DNA of 64,000 bases from Streptomyces sp. Root1304. GTDB lineage: Bacteria > Actinomycetota > Actinomycetes > Streptomycetales > Streptomycetaceae. Location of the stretch: NCBI RefSeq assembly GCF_001426405.1, contig NZ_LMEP01000026.1, positions 169,847-233,846 on the forward strand, given 5' to 3'. A model generated the notes under the pieces. The model made no database searches. It worked only from the letters and a program-made list of their open reading frames with translations, and was not told the origin of the DNA. Every line of letters starts with the position of its first letter. The stretch's first letter is position 1. This document shows positions 16,366-24,212 of this stretch, in pieces. The position numbers and the translations under genes were made by a program.

Positions 16366-17358
16366 TCAGCCGGCGTCGGGCTGCGACACCGCGATGCCCA
16401 GCGGGGTCCGCTCGTACAGCACCTGGTGGCCGTACCGCCGGGAGGTCAGCAGACCGGCGTCGCGCAGCACCGCCAGGTGCGCGGAGACGGAGGAGGGGGC
16501 CCGGCCCAGGAGATGGGCGAGCGCCGTCGTCCCCATCGGCTCGGCCAGGGCGCACAGGACGTCCGCCCTGACCGGGCCGAGGAGCCGCCCGAGGACCTCC
16601 GGCGTACGCTCCCGGGGCTCGGCCCACAGACCGCCGATCCCGCGTGCCGGATACGCCACGGTCGGCTGCCACGGCGGGTCGAAACCGCTCACCACGTCCG
16701 GCCAGGTGAACACCGACGGCATCAGGACGAGCCCCTGCCCGTCCAGCGGGCGGTCGTGCTCCCCGGCGTAGGCGACCCGCAGGGTGGCGGTCTCGGCGGC
16801 CCAGTCGAAGGCCGGGTGCAGTTCGCTCAGCAGCCGTTCCAGCCCGCCCTCCGCGAGCCGGCGCGAGTGGTAGGCCACGTCCGCCTCCAGGAGCGCGCGC
16901 AGCCGGGGCCACTCGGGCGCGACCAGCGCCTCCCAGGCCGCCTCCAGGAGGTCCGTCAGCCGTCGTACGCCGTCGGCGGGATCGGCCAGCAGCCGCCGTC
17001 CCTCCTCCGTCGCGGCCGCCCCCGGCGTCTCGGCGAGCGCCCGCTCGAAGTCGACGAGGGCGAGCGCCGGATCGGTCCGCCGCACGGCGGCGATCTCCTC
17101 GTCGAAGGTCGCGACGGGTCCGAGCGGCGGCGGATAGAGGAAGTCCGGGCTGTGCCCGCGCAGCGGCATGAGGAGCTGGAGCGGCCCGAGGTCGAGCCCC
17201 CGCGTGGCGCCCGCGATCCGCCGCAGCCACGGCAGGTGGTAGCCCTGCTGGCGCGGCCGGGCGAGGACCCGCACGGCGGAGTGCGTCTCCCAGAGCGGCG
17301 AGACCGCGAACCGGATGCGCAGCGGGTCGGCCTCGCCGAAGCGCAGGTGGTACGGCAC
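16366..17358 (-). CDS. ArsR-like winged-helix regulator (DUF5937 type)
   Basis: A 330-residue protein with a long N-terminal region of unknown fold (starting MPYHLRFGEADPLRIRFAVSP, with the WETHSAVRVL segment of the DUF5937 family). Its C-terminal ArsR-type winged helix is at about residues 265-320: VRADVLCALAEPMGTTALAHLLGRAPSSVSAHLAVLRDAGLLTSRR is the recognition region, split here across two lines of the fold. The Cys pair of metal-sensing ArsR proteins is absent, so metal sensing is unlikely. The GTG at 17358 has a GGAGG site. It is divergent from the MFS gene across 79 bp that contain a TTCG-N8-CGAA dyad at 17383-17398. In this arrangement the regulator usually controls the exporter; that is inference. 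Confidence 0.8.
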   Translation of the reverse strand: MPYHLRFGEADPLRIRFAVSPLWETHSAVRVLARPRQQGYHLPWLRRIAGATRGLDLGPLQLLMPLRGHSPDFLYPPPLGPVATFDEEIAAVRRTDPALALVDFERALAETPGAAATEEGRRLLADPADGVRRLTDLLEAAWEALVAPEWPRLRALLEADVAYHSRRLAEGGLERLLSELHPAFDWAAETATLRVAYAGEHDRPLDGQGLVLMPSVFTWPDVVSGFDPPWQPTVAYPARGIGGLWAEPRERTPEVLGRLLGPVRADVLCALAEPMGTTALAHLLGRAPSSVSAHLAVLRDAGLLTSRRYGHQVLYERTPLGIAVSQPDAG

Positions 17359-17437
17359 GGGCGGGCCTCCCCGGGCGGAAGATTCGGCTGGACGCGAAAG
17401 TCTAGGGCGGACCCGCGACCGGCGGCACGCTGCGTCC

Positions 17438-18820
17438 ATGCCCGAGAACGACACCCGGACGCCGGCACCGGCGCCCGCGCACGACCCTGCCACCGAACGC
17501 TCCACGGCCGGGGCGCCCGCACTCGTGCCCGCGCCCGGGGACGCGCCCGCACCCGTGCCCGGCGACGCCCCCGCGTCCGTACCCGACGGCGCCCCCTCGC
17601 CCGGCTACCGCGCCGTCTTCCGCGTCCGCGAGTTCCGGTTCGTCTTCGTGGCGCACCTCTTCTCGCTGCTCGGCGTCGTCGTCAGCGAGCTGGCGCTCAC
17701 CGTGCTCGTCTACGACCTCACCCGCTCCCCGCTGCTCTCCTCCCTCACCTTCGCCCTCGGCTTCCTCCCGTACCTCGTCGGCGGCACCCTCCTCGCCGGT
17801 CTCACCGACCGACTCCCGCCCCGCCGCATCCTCGTCGTCTGCGACCTGGTCTGCGCCGCCTGCGTGGCCGTGATGATCGCCCCCGCCACCCCCGTCGCCG
17901 TGCTGCTCGCGCTGCGCTGCGCCATCGCCGTCGTCTCGCCCGTCTTCAACGGCACCCGGATGGCGACCCTCGCCGACATCCTCGGCGAGGGCGACCTCTT
18001 CGTCCTGGGCCGCTCCCTCCTGCGGATCGTGTCCCAGAGCGCCCTGCTCACCGGCTTCGCCGTCGGCGGGGTCCTGCTGACCGTGGTCCCGCCGCGCGGC
18101 GCCCTCGCCGTCACCGCCGTCACCTTCCTCCTCTCCGCGCTGCTGCTGCGGCTCGGCACCGTCCGCCGGCCCGCCAGGGGCGCCGGGAAGGAGGCCGCGA
18201 GCGGGCTCGCCGGCACCTGGGCGGTGCTGCGGAACCGGCGGGTGCGCGCCCTGATGCTGATGTTCTGGGTGCCGCCGTTGTTCGCCGTCGTACCGGAGGC
18301 GCTGGCCGCCCCGTACGCCGACGAGATCGGTGTCTCCACGGCCGCGCTCGGCCTGCTCATGTGCGCGCTGCCGGTCGGCACGATCGCGGGCGAGCTCTTC
18401 GCCGGATCGTTCCTGAGCGCCGCGACCCGCTCCCGGATCGTGCTGCCGCTGGCGGTGACCGGGGTGCTGCCCTATCTGCTGTACGGGCCGAGGCCCGGGG
18501 TCGCCCTCGCGGCCGTCGCGCTCTTCCTGGCGGGCGCCACCGGCGCGTACACCCTCGGTCTCGACGCCTGGTTCGTCGCCGCCGTCCCCGAGGAGACCCG
18601 GGGGAGGGCGATGACCCTGATGACGGCGGGCATGATGACCGTCCAGGGCGTCGGGATGGCCGGGGCGGGCATCGCGGCCGAGTTCGCCCCCGTGCACACG
18701 GTCGTCGCGGGTACGGGCGTGCTGGGCACGCTCTGTCTGCTGGCCGCCGCGGCCGAGCTGAGGGCGGCCGGGGCGACCGAGGGACGAGACGGGGCTGACC
18801 GGCATGTTGCCCATGGGTAA
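17438..18820 (+). CDS. Major facilitator superfamily transporter
   Basis: A 460-residue membrane protein of the MFS drug-exporter type. The first 45 residues are a Pro/Ala/Asp-rich cytoplasmic extension. After that about 12 hydrophobic segments can be counted, starting FRFVFVAHLFSLLGVVVSEL. The loop after span 2 carries GGTLLAGLTDRLPPRR, matching the MFS motif A (G-x-L-a-D-r-x-G-R-k). No energy-coupling domain is present, so proton antiport is likely. It is divergent from the ArsR-like gene. A MarR gene starts only 10 bp after its stop, so expression may be coupled to that regulator too. The substrate cannot be predicted. Confidence 0.85.
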   Translation: MPENDTRTPAPAPAHDPATERSTAGAPALVPAPGDAPAPVPGDAPASVPDGAPSPGYRAVFRVREFRFVFVAHLFSLLGVVVSELALTVLVYDLTRSPLLSSLTFALGFLPYLVGGTLLAGLTDRLPPRRILVVCDLVCAACVAVMIAPATPVAVLLALRCAIAVVSPVFNGTRMATLADILGEGDLFVLGRSLLRIVSQSALLTGFAVGGVLLTVVPPRGALAVTAVTFLLSALLLRLGTVRRPARGAGKEAASGLAGTWAVLRNRRVRALMLMFWVPPLFAVVPEALAAPYADEIGVSTAALGLLMCALPVGTIAGELFAGSFLSAATRSRIVLPLAVTGVLPYLLYGPRPGVALAAVALFLAGATGAYTLGLDAWFVAAVPEETRGRAMTLMTAGMMTVQGVGMAGAGIAAEFAPVHTVVAGTGVLGTLCLLAAAAELRAAGATEGRDGADRHVAHG

Positions 18821-18829
18821 GGTCGACGC

Positions 18830-19339
18830 GTGCCGAAGCCGCTCAGTCTCCCCTTCGACCCCATCGCCCGCGCCGACGAACTCTGGCAGAAGCGCTGGGG
18901 ACCGGTCCCCTCGATGGCCGCGATCACCTCGATCATGCGGGCCCATCAGATCCTCCTCGCGGAGGTGGACGCCGTCGTCAAGCCGTACGGGCTGACGTTC
19001 GCGCGGTACGAGGCCCTGGTGCTGCTGACCTTCTCGAAGGCCGGCGAACTGCCGATGTCGAAGATCGGCGAGCGGCTGATGGTCCACCCCACCTCGGTGA
19101 CGAACACGGTGGACCGGCTCGTGAAGTCCGGCCTGGTCGCCAAGCGCCCCAACCCGAACGACGGCCGCGGCACCCTCGCGACGATCACCGAGAAGGGCCG
19201 CGAGGTGGTCGAGGCGGCGACCCGCGACCTGATGGAGATGGAGTTCGGGCTCGGCGCGTACGACGCGGAGGAGTGCGCCGAGATCTTCGCGATGCTGCGG
19301 CCGCTGCGGGTGGCGGCGGAGGACTTCGACGAGGGCTGA
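18830..19339 (+). CDS. MarR-family transcriptional regulator
   Basis: A 169-residue MarR protein starting with GTG at 18830; the AAGG preceding it overlaps the end of the MFS gene. The fold is complete: helix 1 (MAAITSIMRAHQILLAEVDAVV), the core LTFARYEALVLLTFS, the recognition helices MSKIGERLMVHPTSVTNTVDRL, and the wing around PNPNDGRGTLATITEKG. No cysteine sensor is present. Position right after the exporter fits a drug-efflux regulator, but a DUF3817 gene follows on the same strand, and in S. coelicolor, from memory, this MarR-DUF3817 pair sits without an exporter. The exporter and ArsR gene may therefore be later insertions. Confidence 0.87.
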   Translation: MPKPLSLPFDPIARADELWQKRWGPVPSMAAITSIMRAHQILLAEVDAVVKPYGLTFARYEALVLLTFSKAGELPMSKIGERLMVHPTSVTNTVDRLVKSGLVAKRPNPNDGRGTLATITEKGREVVEAATRDLMEMEFGLGAYDAEECAEIFAMLRPLRVAAEDFDEG

Positions 19340-19382
19340 CCCGCGCGAAGATCGCCCGGAACGTACGGTTACGCTCGACGGC

Positions 19383-19715
19383 ATGAAATCCAGCGTGCTG
19401 ACCCGCTACCGCGTCATGGCCTATGTCACCGCCGTCATGCTGCTCATCCTGTGTGCGTGCATGGTCGCCAAGTACGGCTTCGGCGTCGGCGAGGACCTGA
19501 CCTTCGCGGTCTCCCAGCTCCACGGTGTCCTCTACATCATCTACCTGGTCTTCGCCTTCGACCTGGGCTCCAAGGCGAAGTGGCCGTTCGGCAAGCTCCT
19601 GTGGGTGCTGGTCTCCGGCACCATTCCGACCGCCGCGTTCTTCGTCGAGCGCAAGGTCGTCGCCGAGACGCTTCCGCTGGTCAGCGGCGCGCAGCCGGAG
19701 CCGGTCAAGGCCTGA
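19383..19715 (+). CDS. DUF3817 small integral membrane protein (second copy)
   Basis: A 110-residue membrane protein with three hydrophobic segments at about residues 10-28, 43-60 and 68-86. The family motif QLHGVLYIIYLVFAFDLGSK aligns with the HGVLFVLYVLFWLDAW of the copy at 9064, but overall identity is low. A short polar tail follows. It starts with ATG 44 bp after the MarR gene and ends in a terminator at 19723-19744, just before the icmA promoter region. Function unknown. Confidence 0.82.
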   Translation: MKSSVLTRYRVMAYVTAVMLLILCACMVAKYGFGVGEDLTFAVSQLHGVLYIIYLVFAFDLGSKAKWPFGKLLWVLVSGTIPTAAFFVERKVVAETLPLVSGAQPEPVKA

Positions 19716-19722
19716 CCCCCCA

Positions 19723-19744
19723 CCTCCGCACACATGTGCGGAGG
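19723..19744 (+). terminator. Short terminator before icmA
   Basis: Arms CCTCCGCAC and GTGCGGAGG with a 4-base loop ACAT, followed by TTTG. It ends the DUF3817 transcript 8 bp after the stop codon and isolates icmA. Confidence 0.75.
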
Positions 19745-19756
19745 TTTGCCGTCGAC

Positions 19757-19780
19757 ATTTACTAGGACGTCCTAGTAAAT
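19757..19780. promoter_or_regulatory. 24-bp perfect palindrome immediately before icmA
   Basis: Both halves are perfect: ATTTACTAGGAC followed by its reverse complement. It is the only strongly AT-rich stretch here and ends 7 bp before the icmA ATG. Such a long uninterrupted dyad is typical of a TetR-family operator. Its position over the start region means binding would block transcription, and in RNA it could hide the ribosome-binding site. Confidence 0.75.
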
Positions 19781-19787
19781 TCGAAGC

Positions 19788-21488
19788 ATGGACGCTGACG
19801 CCATCGAGGAAGGCCGCCGTCGCTGGCAGGCCCGTTACGACAAGGCCCGCAAGCGGGACGCCGACTTCACCACGCTCTCCGGCGACGCCGTCGAGCCGGT
19901 CTACGGGCCCCGGCCCGGCGACACCTACGAGGGGTTCGAGCGCATCGGCTGGCCCGGTGAGTACCCCTTCACCCGGGGACTCCACCCGACCGGCTACCGG
20001 GGCCGGACCTGGACCATCCGCCAGTTCGCCGGCTTCGGCAACGCCGAGCAGACCAACGAGCGCTACAAGATGATCCTGGCCGCCGGCGGCGGCGGCCTCT
20101 CCGTCGCCTTCGACATGCCCACGCTCATGGGCCGCGACTCCGACGACCCGCGCGCCCTCGGCGAGGTCGGCCACTGCGGCGTCGCCATCGACTCCGCCGC
20201 CGACATGGAGGTCCTCTTCAAGGACATCCCGCTCGGCGACGTCACCACCTCCATGACGATCTCCGGGCCCGCCGTCCCGGTCTTCTGCATGTACCTGGTC
20301 GCCGCCGAACGCCAGGGCGTCGACCCGGCCGTGCTCAACGGCACGCTCCAGACCGACATCTTCAAGGAGTACATCGCGCAGAAGGAGTGGCTCTTCGAGC
20401 CCGAGCCCCATCTGCGCCTCATCGGCGACCTCATGGAGCACTGCGCGCAGGGCATCCCCGCGTACAAGCCGCTCTCCGTCTCCGGCTACCACATCCGCGA
20501 GGCCGGGGCCACGGCCGCGCAGGAGCTCGCGTACACCCTCGCCGACGGCTTCGGCTACGTCGAGCTGGGCCTCAGCCGCGGCATGGACGTGGACGTCTTC
20601 GCCCCCGGCCTCTCCTTCTTCTTCGACGCGCACCTCGACTTCTTCGAGGAGATCGCCAAGTTCCGCGCCGCCCGCCGCATCTGGGCCCGCTGGATGAAGG
20701 AGGTCTACGGCGCCAAGACCGACAAGGCGCAGTGGCTGCGCTTCCACACCCAGACCGCCGGTGTCTCCCTCACCGCCCAGCAGCCCTACAACAACGTCGT
20801 CCGCACCGCGGTCGAGGCCCTCTCCGCCGTCCTCGGCGGCACCAACTCCCTCCACACCAACGCCCTCGACGAGACCCTCGCCCTCCCCAGCGAGCAGGCC
20901 GCCGAGATCGCCCTGCGCACCCAGCAGGTGCTGATGGAGGAGACCGGCGTCGCCAACGTCGCCGACCCGCTCGGCGGCTCCTGGTACGTCGAGCAGCTCA
21001 CCGACCGCATCGAGGCCGACGCCGAGAAGATCTTCGACCAGATCAAGGAGCGCGGCCGCCGCGCCCACCCGGACGGGCAGCACCCGATCGGCCCGATCAC
21101 CTCCGGCATCCTGCGCGGCATCGAGGACGGCTGGTTCACCGGCGAGATCGCCGAGTCCGCCTTCACGTACCAGCGGTCCCTGGAGAAGGGCGACAAGCGG
21201 GTCGTCGGCGTCAACGTCCACCACGGCTCGGTCACCGGAGACCTGGAGATCCTCCGGGTCAGCCACGAGGTCGAGTGGGAGCAGGTCCGGGTCCTCGGCG
21301 AGCGCAAGGAGCGCCGCGACGACGCCAAGGTCCGCGCCTCCATCGACGCGATGCTGGCCGCCGCCCGGGACGGCTCCAACATGATCGTCCCGATGCTGGA
21401 GGCCGTACGCGCCGAGGCGACCCTCGGCGAGATCTGCGACGCGCTGCGCGACGAGTGGGGCGTCTACACGGAGCCGCCGGGCTTCTGA
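19788..21488 (+). CDS. icmA: Isobutyryl-CoA mutase large (catalytic) subunit
   Basis: IcmA with a small B12-binding subunit (IcmB) rearranges isobutyryl-CoA and n-butyryl-CoA, feeding valine-derived carbon into butyryl- and methylmalonyl-CoA pools used for polyketide synthesis. The 566-residue length equals known IcmA and lacks the C-terminal B12 domain of methylmalonyl-CoA mutase. The substrate-determining pair is diagnostic: Phe80 (TIRQFAGF) and Gln198 (EYIAQKE) instead of Tyr and Arg of methylmalonyl-CoA mutase. The TIM-barrel motifs GRDSDDPRALGEVGHCGVAI and ISGPAVPV are intact. No icmB is in the window. It is a single gene bounded by terminators and preceded by the 24-bp palindrome, so it is probably repressor-controlled. 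Confidence 0.95.
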   Translation: MDADAIEEGRRRWQARYDKARKRDADFTTLSGDAVEPVYGPRPGDTYEGFERIGWPGEYPFTRGLHPTGYRGRTWTIRQFAGFGNAEQTNERYKMILAAGGGGLSVAFDMPTLMGRDSDDPRALGEVGHCGVAIDSAADMEVLFKDIPLGDVTTSMTISGPAVPVFCMYLVAAERQGVDPAVLNGTLQTDIFKEYIAQKEWLFEPEPHLRLIGDLMEHCAQGIPAYKPLSVSGYHIREAGATAAQELAYTLADGFGYVELGLSRGMDVDVFAPGLSFFFDAHLDFFEEIAKFRAARRIWARWMKEVYGAKTDKAQWLRFHTQTAGVSLTAQQPYNNVVRTAVEALSAVLGGTNSLHTNALDETLALPSEQAAEIALRTQQVLMEETGVANVADPLGGSWYVEQLTDRIEADAEKIFDQIKERGRRAHPDGQHPIGPITSGILRGIEDGWFTGEIAESAFTYQRSLEKGDKRVVGVNVHHGSVTGDLEILRVSHEVEWEQVRVLGERKERRDDAKVRASIDAMLAAARDGSNMIVPMLEAVRAEATLGEICDALRDEWGVYTEPPGF

Positions 21489-21523
21489 TCCCCCGGGCTT
21501 CCGAGCCTTCTCGAGTGACAGAG

Positions 21524-21553
21524 GGGGCGGTACGGGAACTCCCGTACCGCCCC
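21524..21553. terminator. Bidirectional terminator between icmA and the PPOX gene
   Basis: Perfect 13-bp arms (GGGGCGGTACGGG and its complement) with loop AACT lie between two convergent genes, 36 bp after icmA and 14 bp after the PPOX gene. Confidence 0.85.
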
Positions 21554-21566
21554 TCGCCGTGCGCGG

Positions 21567-22016
21567 CTACCGCGCCGCCGAGCCCAGCACCTTCGTCGGG
21601 GTGATCCGGACCGCCACCCGGACCTGCTCCGGCGGCAGGTCCAGGTACTCCTGGCCGCCGCCCTCGCCCTCGTACTTCTCCGCGAGCGCCACCGCCAGCG
21701 CGCGGCCGGTGTCCTCGGTGACCGTCGCCGACCCCCGTATCTCCGCGTACAGCTCCGGGTCACGGCGGTCGTGGACGGTGAGGCTGACCCGGGCGTCGGC
21801 CCGGATGTTCTTGATCTTGCGGCGGCCGTCCTGGCTGGAGATCAGCACGTCGTCGCCGTCGCGGCCGACCCACACGACCGAGGTCTGCGGGGAGCCGTCG
21901 GGCTGGATCGTGGCCAGCACGGCCGGGTTGATGTCGTCGAGCAGCGCGCGGACGGCGTCGTTCAGCCGGACGCCGTCACGCTCGGGGTTCCGCGGTTCAG
22001 TGATCACGGCCGTCAC
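21567..22016 (-). CDS. PPOX-class (split-barrel) F420- or FMN-dependent oxidoreductase
   Basis: A 149-residue split beta-barrel protein of the pyridoxamine-phosphate-oxidase-like superfamily. In actinobacteria many members of this length use F420. Visible landmarks are the strand pattern VLATIQPDGSPQTSVVWVGRDG, the basic GRRKIKNIRADARVSLTV segment that contacts the cofactor phosphate, and YAEIRGSATVTED. It starts with GTG at 22016, with a second GTG three codons later as an alternative. It is encoded in the same direction as the TetR gene behind it, 36 bp away, so the two may be co-transcribed. Substrate unknown; the cofactor choice is inference. Confidence 0.78.
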   Translation of the reverse strand: MTAVITEPRNPERDGVRLNDAVRALLDDINPAVLATIQPDGSPQTSVVWVGRDGDDVLISSQDGRRKIKNIRADARVSLTVHDRRDPELYAEIRGSATVTEDTGRALAVALAEKYEGEGGGQEYLDLPPEQVRVAVRITPTKVLGSAAR

Positions 22017-22052
22017 GCTAGGGGACGGCCCGTCGATCGGCCAGGGACCTCC

Positions 22053-22688
22053 TCAGCCGTGCGCGGCGACCGCGCCCAGACCGCCCACGAGCAGGGCCGA
22101 CAGCCGCGCCACCCAGGGCTCGTCGACCGGCTCCGCGCTCACCAGGGCGCGGTGCACGACCGCGCCCGCGACGACGTCGAAGATCAGGTCGTCGATCGCG
22201 TCGACGGCGACCGGGTCGCGGTCCGCCGGGAGTTCGCCGCGCTGCTGCGCCCGCTTCCGGCCCGCGAGCACGAGCCGCTTCTGACGGTCGACGATCGAGG
22301 CGCGGATGCGCTCCCGCAGCGGTTCGTCACGGGTCGACTCCGCCACCACCGCCATCAGCGCGGTCTTGGTCTCCGGGCGTTCCAGGAGCGCCGCGAACTG
22401 GAGGACGACATGCTCGATGTCGGCCTGGAGGGAACCCAGGTCGGGCAGTTCGAGTTCGTCGAAGAGGACGGCGACGGCGTCGACCACGAGTTCGTTCTTG
22501 TTGGCCCAGCGGCGGTACAGCGTCGTCTTCGCAACCCCGGCCCGGCCGGCGACGTCCCCCATCGTGAGCTTGGACCAGCCCAGCTCGACCAGGGCCTCGC
22601 GGGTCGCCTCCAGGATGGCCGCGTCGGCCTCGGTGGACCGGGGACGCCCGGTGCGAGGGCTGTGTCGGGGGTTGGTGCGGCTACACAT
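22053..22688 (-). CDS. TetR-family transcriptional regulator
   Basis: A 211-residue TetR protein. I take the ATG at 22688 (MCSRTNPRHSPRTGRPRS), although no good ribosome-binding site is visible and the frame stays open upstream. The DNA-binding domain is ILEATREALVELGWSKLTMG, then DVAGRAGVAKTTLYRRWANK with the usual helix-turn-helix and the aromatic signature. The C-terminal domain is of the TetR_C type (TRDEPLRERIRASIVDRQKR). It is the nearest TetR gene to icmA (565 bp from its end) and the PPOX gene lies downstream, so it is one candidate for binding the 24-bp palindrome; nothing in the sequence proves it. Confidence 0.87.
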   Translation of the reverse strand: MCSRTNPRHSPRTGRPRSTEADAAILEATREALVELGWSKLTMGDVAGRAGVAKTTLYRRWANKNELVVDAVAVLFDELELPDLGSLQADIEHVVLQFAALLERPETKTALMAVVAESTRDEPLRERIRASIVDRQKRLVLAGRKRAQQRGELPADRDPVAVDAIDDLIFDVVAGAVVHRALVSAEPVDEPWVARLSALLVGGLGAVAAHG

Positions 22689-22798
22689 GGAGGTCGACCA
22701 TACCCGCCGGTAGGTACGGCGCCAGGGGCCCGGCGTGTGAGGCAGTTCACGGCGCGGATCGGGTCCGCGCCCTCCCGCCGGATCCCCCCGGACAGTTA

Positions 22799-22815
22799 CG
22801 CTACGACCTGTAGCG
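22799..22815. promoter_or_regulatory. Inverted repeat between TetR and thioredoxin-like genes
   Basis: CGCTAC (22799-22804) and GTAGCG (22810-22815) with a 5-bp spacer lie in the 298-bp divergent gap. No clear -35/-10 pair could be placed around it. An operator for the divergent TetR gene is possible but weakly supported. Confidence 0.3.
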
Positions 22816-22986
22816 AAAGGCATTGAGCGGCCTGAGCGACAACCATGGCGCCGGGTGGGGACCCGGCGCGAACCGAAGACGAAGAACCGTGTCGGCCCAC
22901 GTCTCGCACACCGGCGGGAGGCGTGCGGACGGCACGGTTCAGCCATGACTTACCGGTTACGCGCGCGGAAGGGGGAGGATGTACGC

Positions 22987-23964
22987 ATGCAGCCCCGAAA
23001 CATGTCCATGAGCGGCGTCGTCGACCTCGCCGCGGTGAAGGCGGCCGGAGAGGCCAAGGCGAAGGCGGAGCAGACGCGCGCCGAAGCCGCCCGGCAGGGT
23101 GGTACCGCCGCCGTGCCCCCGTCCGCCCTGGTGATCGACGTCGACGAGGCGGGCTTCGAGCGCGATGTGCTCCAGCGCTCCGCCGAGGTCCCGGTCGTCC
23201 TCGACTTCTGGGCCGAGTGGTGCGAGCCCTGCAAGCAGCTCGGCCCCCTCCTGGAGCGGCTCGCCGTCGAGTACAACGGCCGCTTCCTGCTCGCGAAGAT
23301 CGACGTCGACGCCAACCAGATGCTGATGCAGCAGTTCGGCATCCAGGGAATTCCGGCCGTTTTCGCGGTGGTCGCCGGGCAGGCACTGCCGCTCTTCCAG
23401 GGCGCGGTGCCCGAGGTCCAGATCCGCGAGACCCTCGACCAGCTGATCCAGGTCGGCGAGGAGCGCTTCGGTCTGACCGGCATCGTCGTGGACGCGGGCG
23501 CCGAGGGGGCGGAGGGCGGTGCCGCCGCGGCCGCGCAGCCGGCCGGCCCGTACGACGCCCTGCTCGAAGCGGCCATGTCCGCGCTGGACGCGGGCGACCT
23601 CGCCGGCGCCGTCCAGGCGTACAAGAACGTGCTCGCCGACGACCCGGCGCACCCCGAGGCCAAGCTCGGTCTCGCTCAGGCCGAACTGCTCACCCGGGTG
23701 CAGGATCTGGACCCGACCGCCGTACGCAAGGCGGCCGCGGACGGCCCGGCCGATGTGACGGCCCAGATCGCCGCCGCCGACCTCGATCTGGTGGGCGGTC
23801 ATGTGCAGGACGCCTTCGGGCGCCTCGTGGAGACCGTGCGGCGCACGGTGGGCGAGGACCGGGACGCGGCGCGGCTGCGGCTCCTGGAACTGTTCGAGGT
23901 GATCGGCTCCGACGACCCCCGTGTCACGGTGGCCCGGCAGGCGCTGGCCCGCGTGCTCTTCTGA
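22987..23964 (+). CDS. Thioredoxin-domain protein with C-terminal TPR-like region (YbbN/CnoX-like)
   Basis: A 325-residue protein. Residues 1-45 are a polar, Ala-rich extension. The thioredoxin fold spans about 48-155, with the active site WAEWCEPCK (Cys79 and Cys82) and the cis-proline loop GIPAVF. The remaining half, from about residue 185, is helical with TPR-like pairs (ALLEAAMSALDAGDLAGAVQ). This layout matches E. coli CnoX/YbbN, a chaperone-thioredoxin hybrid, although CnoX itself has an altered redox motif. Here the CxxC is intact, so redox activity is expected. I chose the ATG at 22987, which follows GGGGGAGG, over an upstream ATG at 22855. It ends before a long hairpin at 24029-24066. 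Confidence 0.87.
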   Translation: MQPRNMSMSGVVDLAAVKAAGEAKAKAEQTRAEAARQGGTAAVPPSALVIDVDEAGFERDVLQRSAEVPVVLDFWAEWCEPCKQLGPLLERLAVEYNGRFLLAKIDVDANQMLMQQFGIQGIPAVFAVVAGQALPLFQGAVPEVQIRETLDQLIQVGEERFGLTGIVVDAGAEGAEGGAAAAAQPAGPYDALLEAAMSALDAGDLAGAVQAYKNVLADDPAHPEAKLGLAQAELLTRVQDLDPTAVRKAAADGPADVTAQIAAADLDLVGGHVQDAFGRLVETVRRTVGEDRDAARLRLLELFEVIGSDDPRVTVARQALARVLF

Positions 23965-24028
23965 GGCGTCCGGTGCCCGGTTCCGGGCGTCCGATCGTCT
24001 GACGATTTGGCAGCAGGGTGACAAAAGG

Positions 24029-24066
24029 CGGCCGCGCTTTACCAAAACTTGGTAATCGCGGCCGCT
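24029..24066. terminator. Long hairpin after the thioredoxin-like gene, with an operator-like apex
   Basis: Outer arms GCGGCCGCG (24029-24037) and CGCGGCCGC (24058-24066) enclose a second perfect dyad, TTACCAA-AAC-TTGGTAA (24040-24056), with a one-base asymmetry between them. It could end the thioredoxin transcript 65 bp after its stop codon. The inner AT-rich dyad also looks like a repressor site. Confidence 0.6.
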
Positions 24067-24068
24067 GT

Positions 24069-24081
24069 TACTTGCAGTAAA
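24069..24081. promoter_or_regulatory. TTACT-N3-AGTAA dyad
   Basis: A perfect 5-bp inverted repeat, TTACTTGCAGTAA, 3 bp after the large hairpin. Its half-site TTACT also occurs in the dyad at 24195-24212 and in the icmA palindrome, which suggests a shared regulator. Confidence 0.45.
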
Positions 24082-24194
24082 TCGAACCCGGCGTTCTGTC
24101 CGCATTTCTGCGGCGATTCCCCGACATTCCCCTCCACTCGAACGCACCCTGCGTGCCCGTTCGGCCCCGTCCCGCCATGGCGTGGTTATCCACC

Positions 24195-24212
24195 CGTTAC
24201 TAGCCAGTAACG
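24195..24212. promoter_or_regulatory. CGTTACT-N4-AGTAACG dyad
   Basis: A perfect inverted repeat with 7-bp arms and spacer AGCC lies 352 bp upstream of the DUF6230 start. It shares TTACTAG with the palindrome before icmA. TetR-type operators with such arms often control lipid or acyl-CoA genes in actinobacteria, but no binder is known here. Confidence 0.5.
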
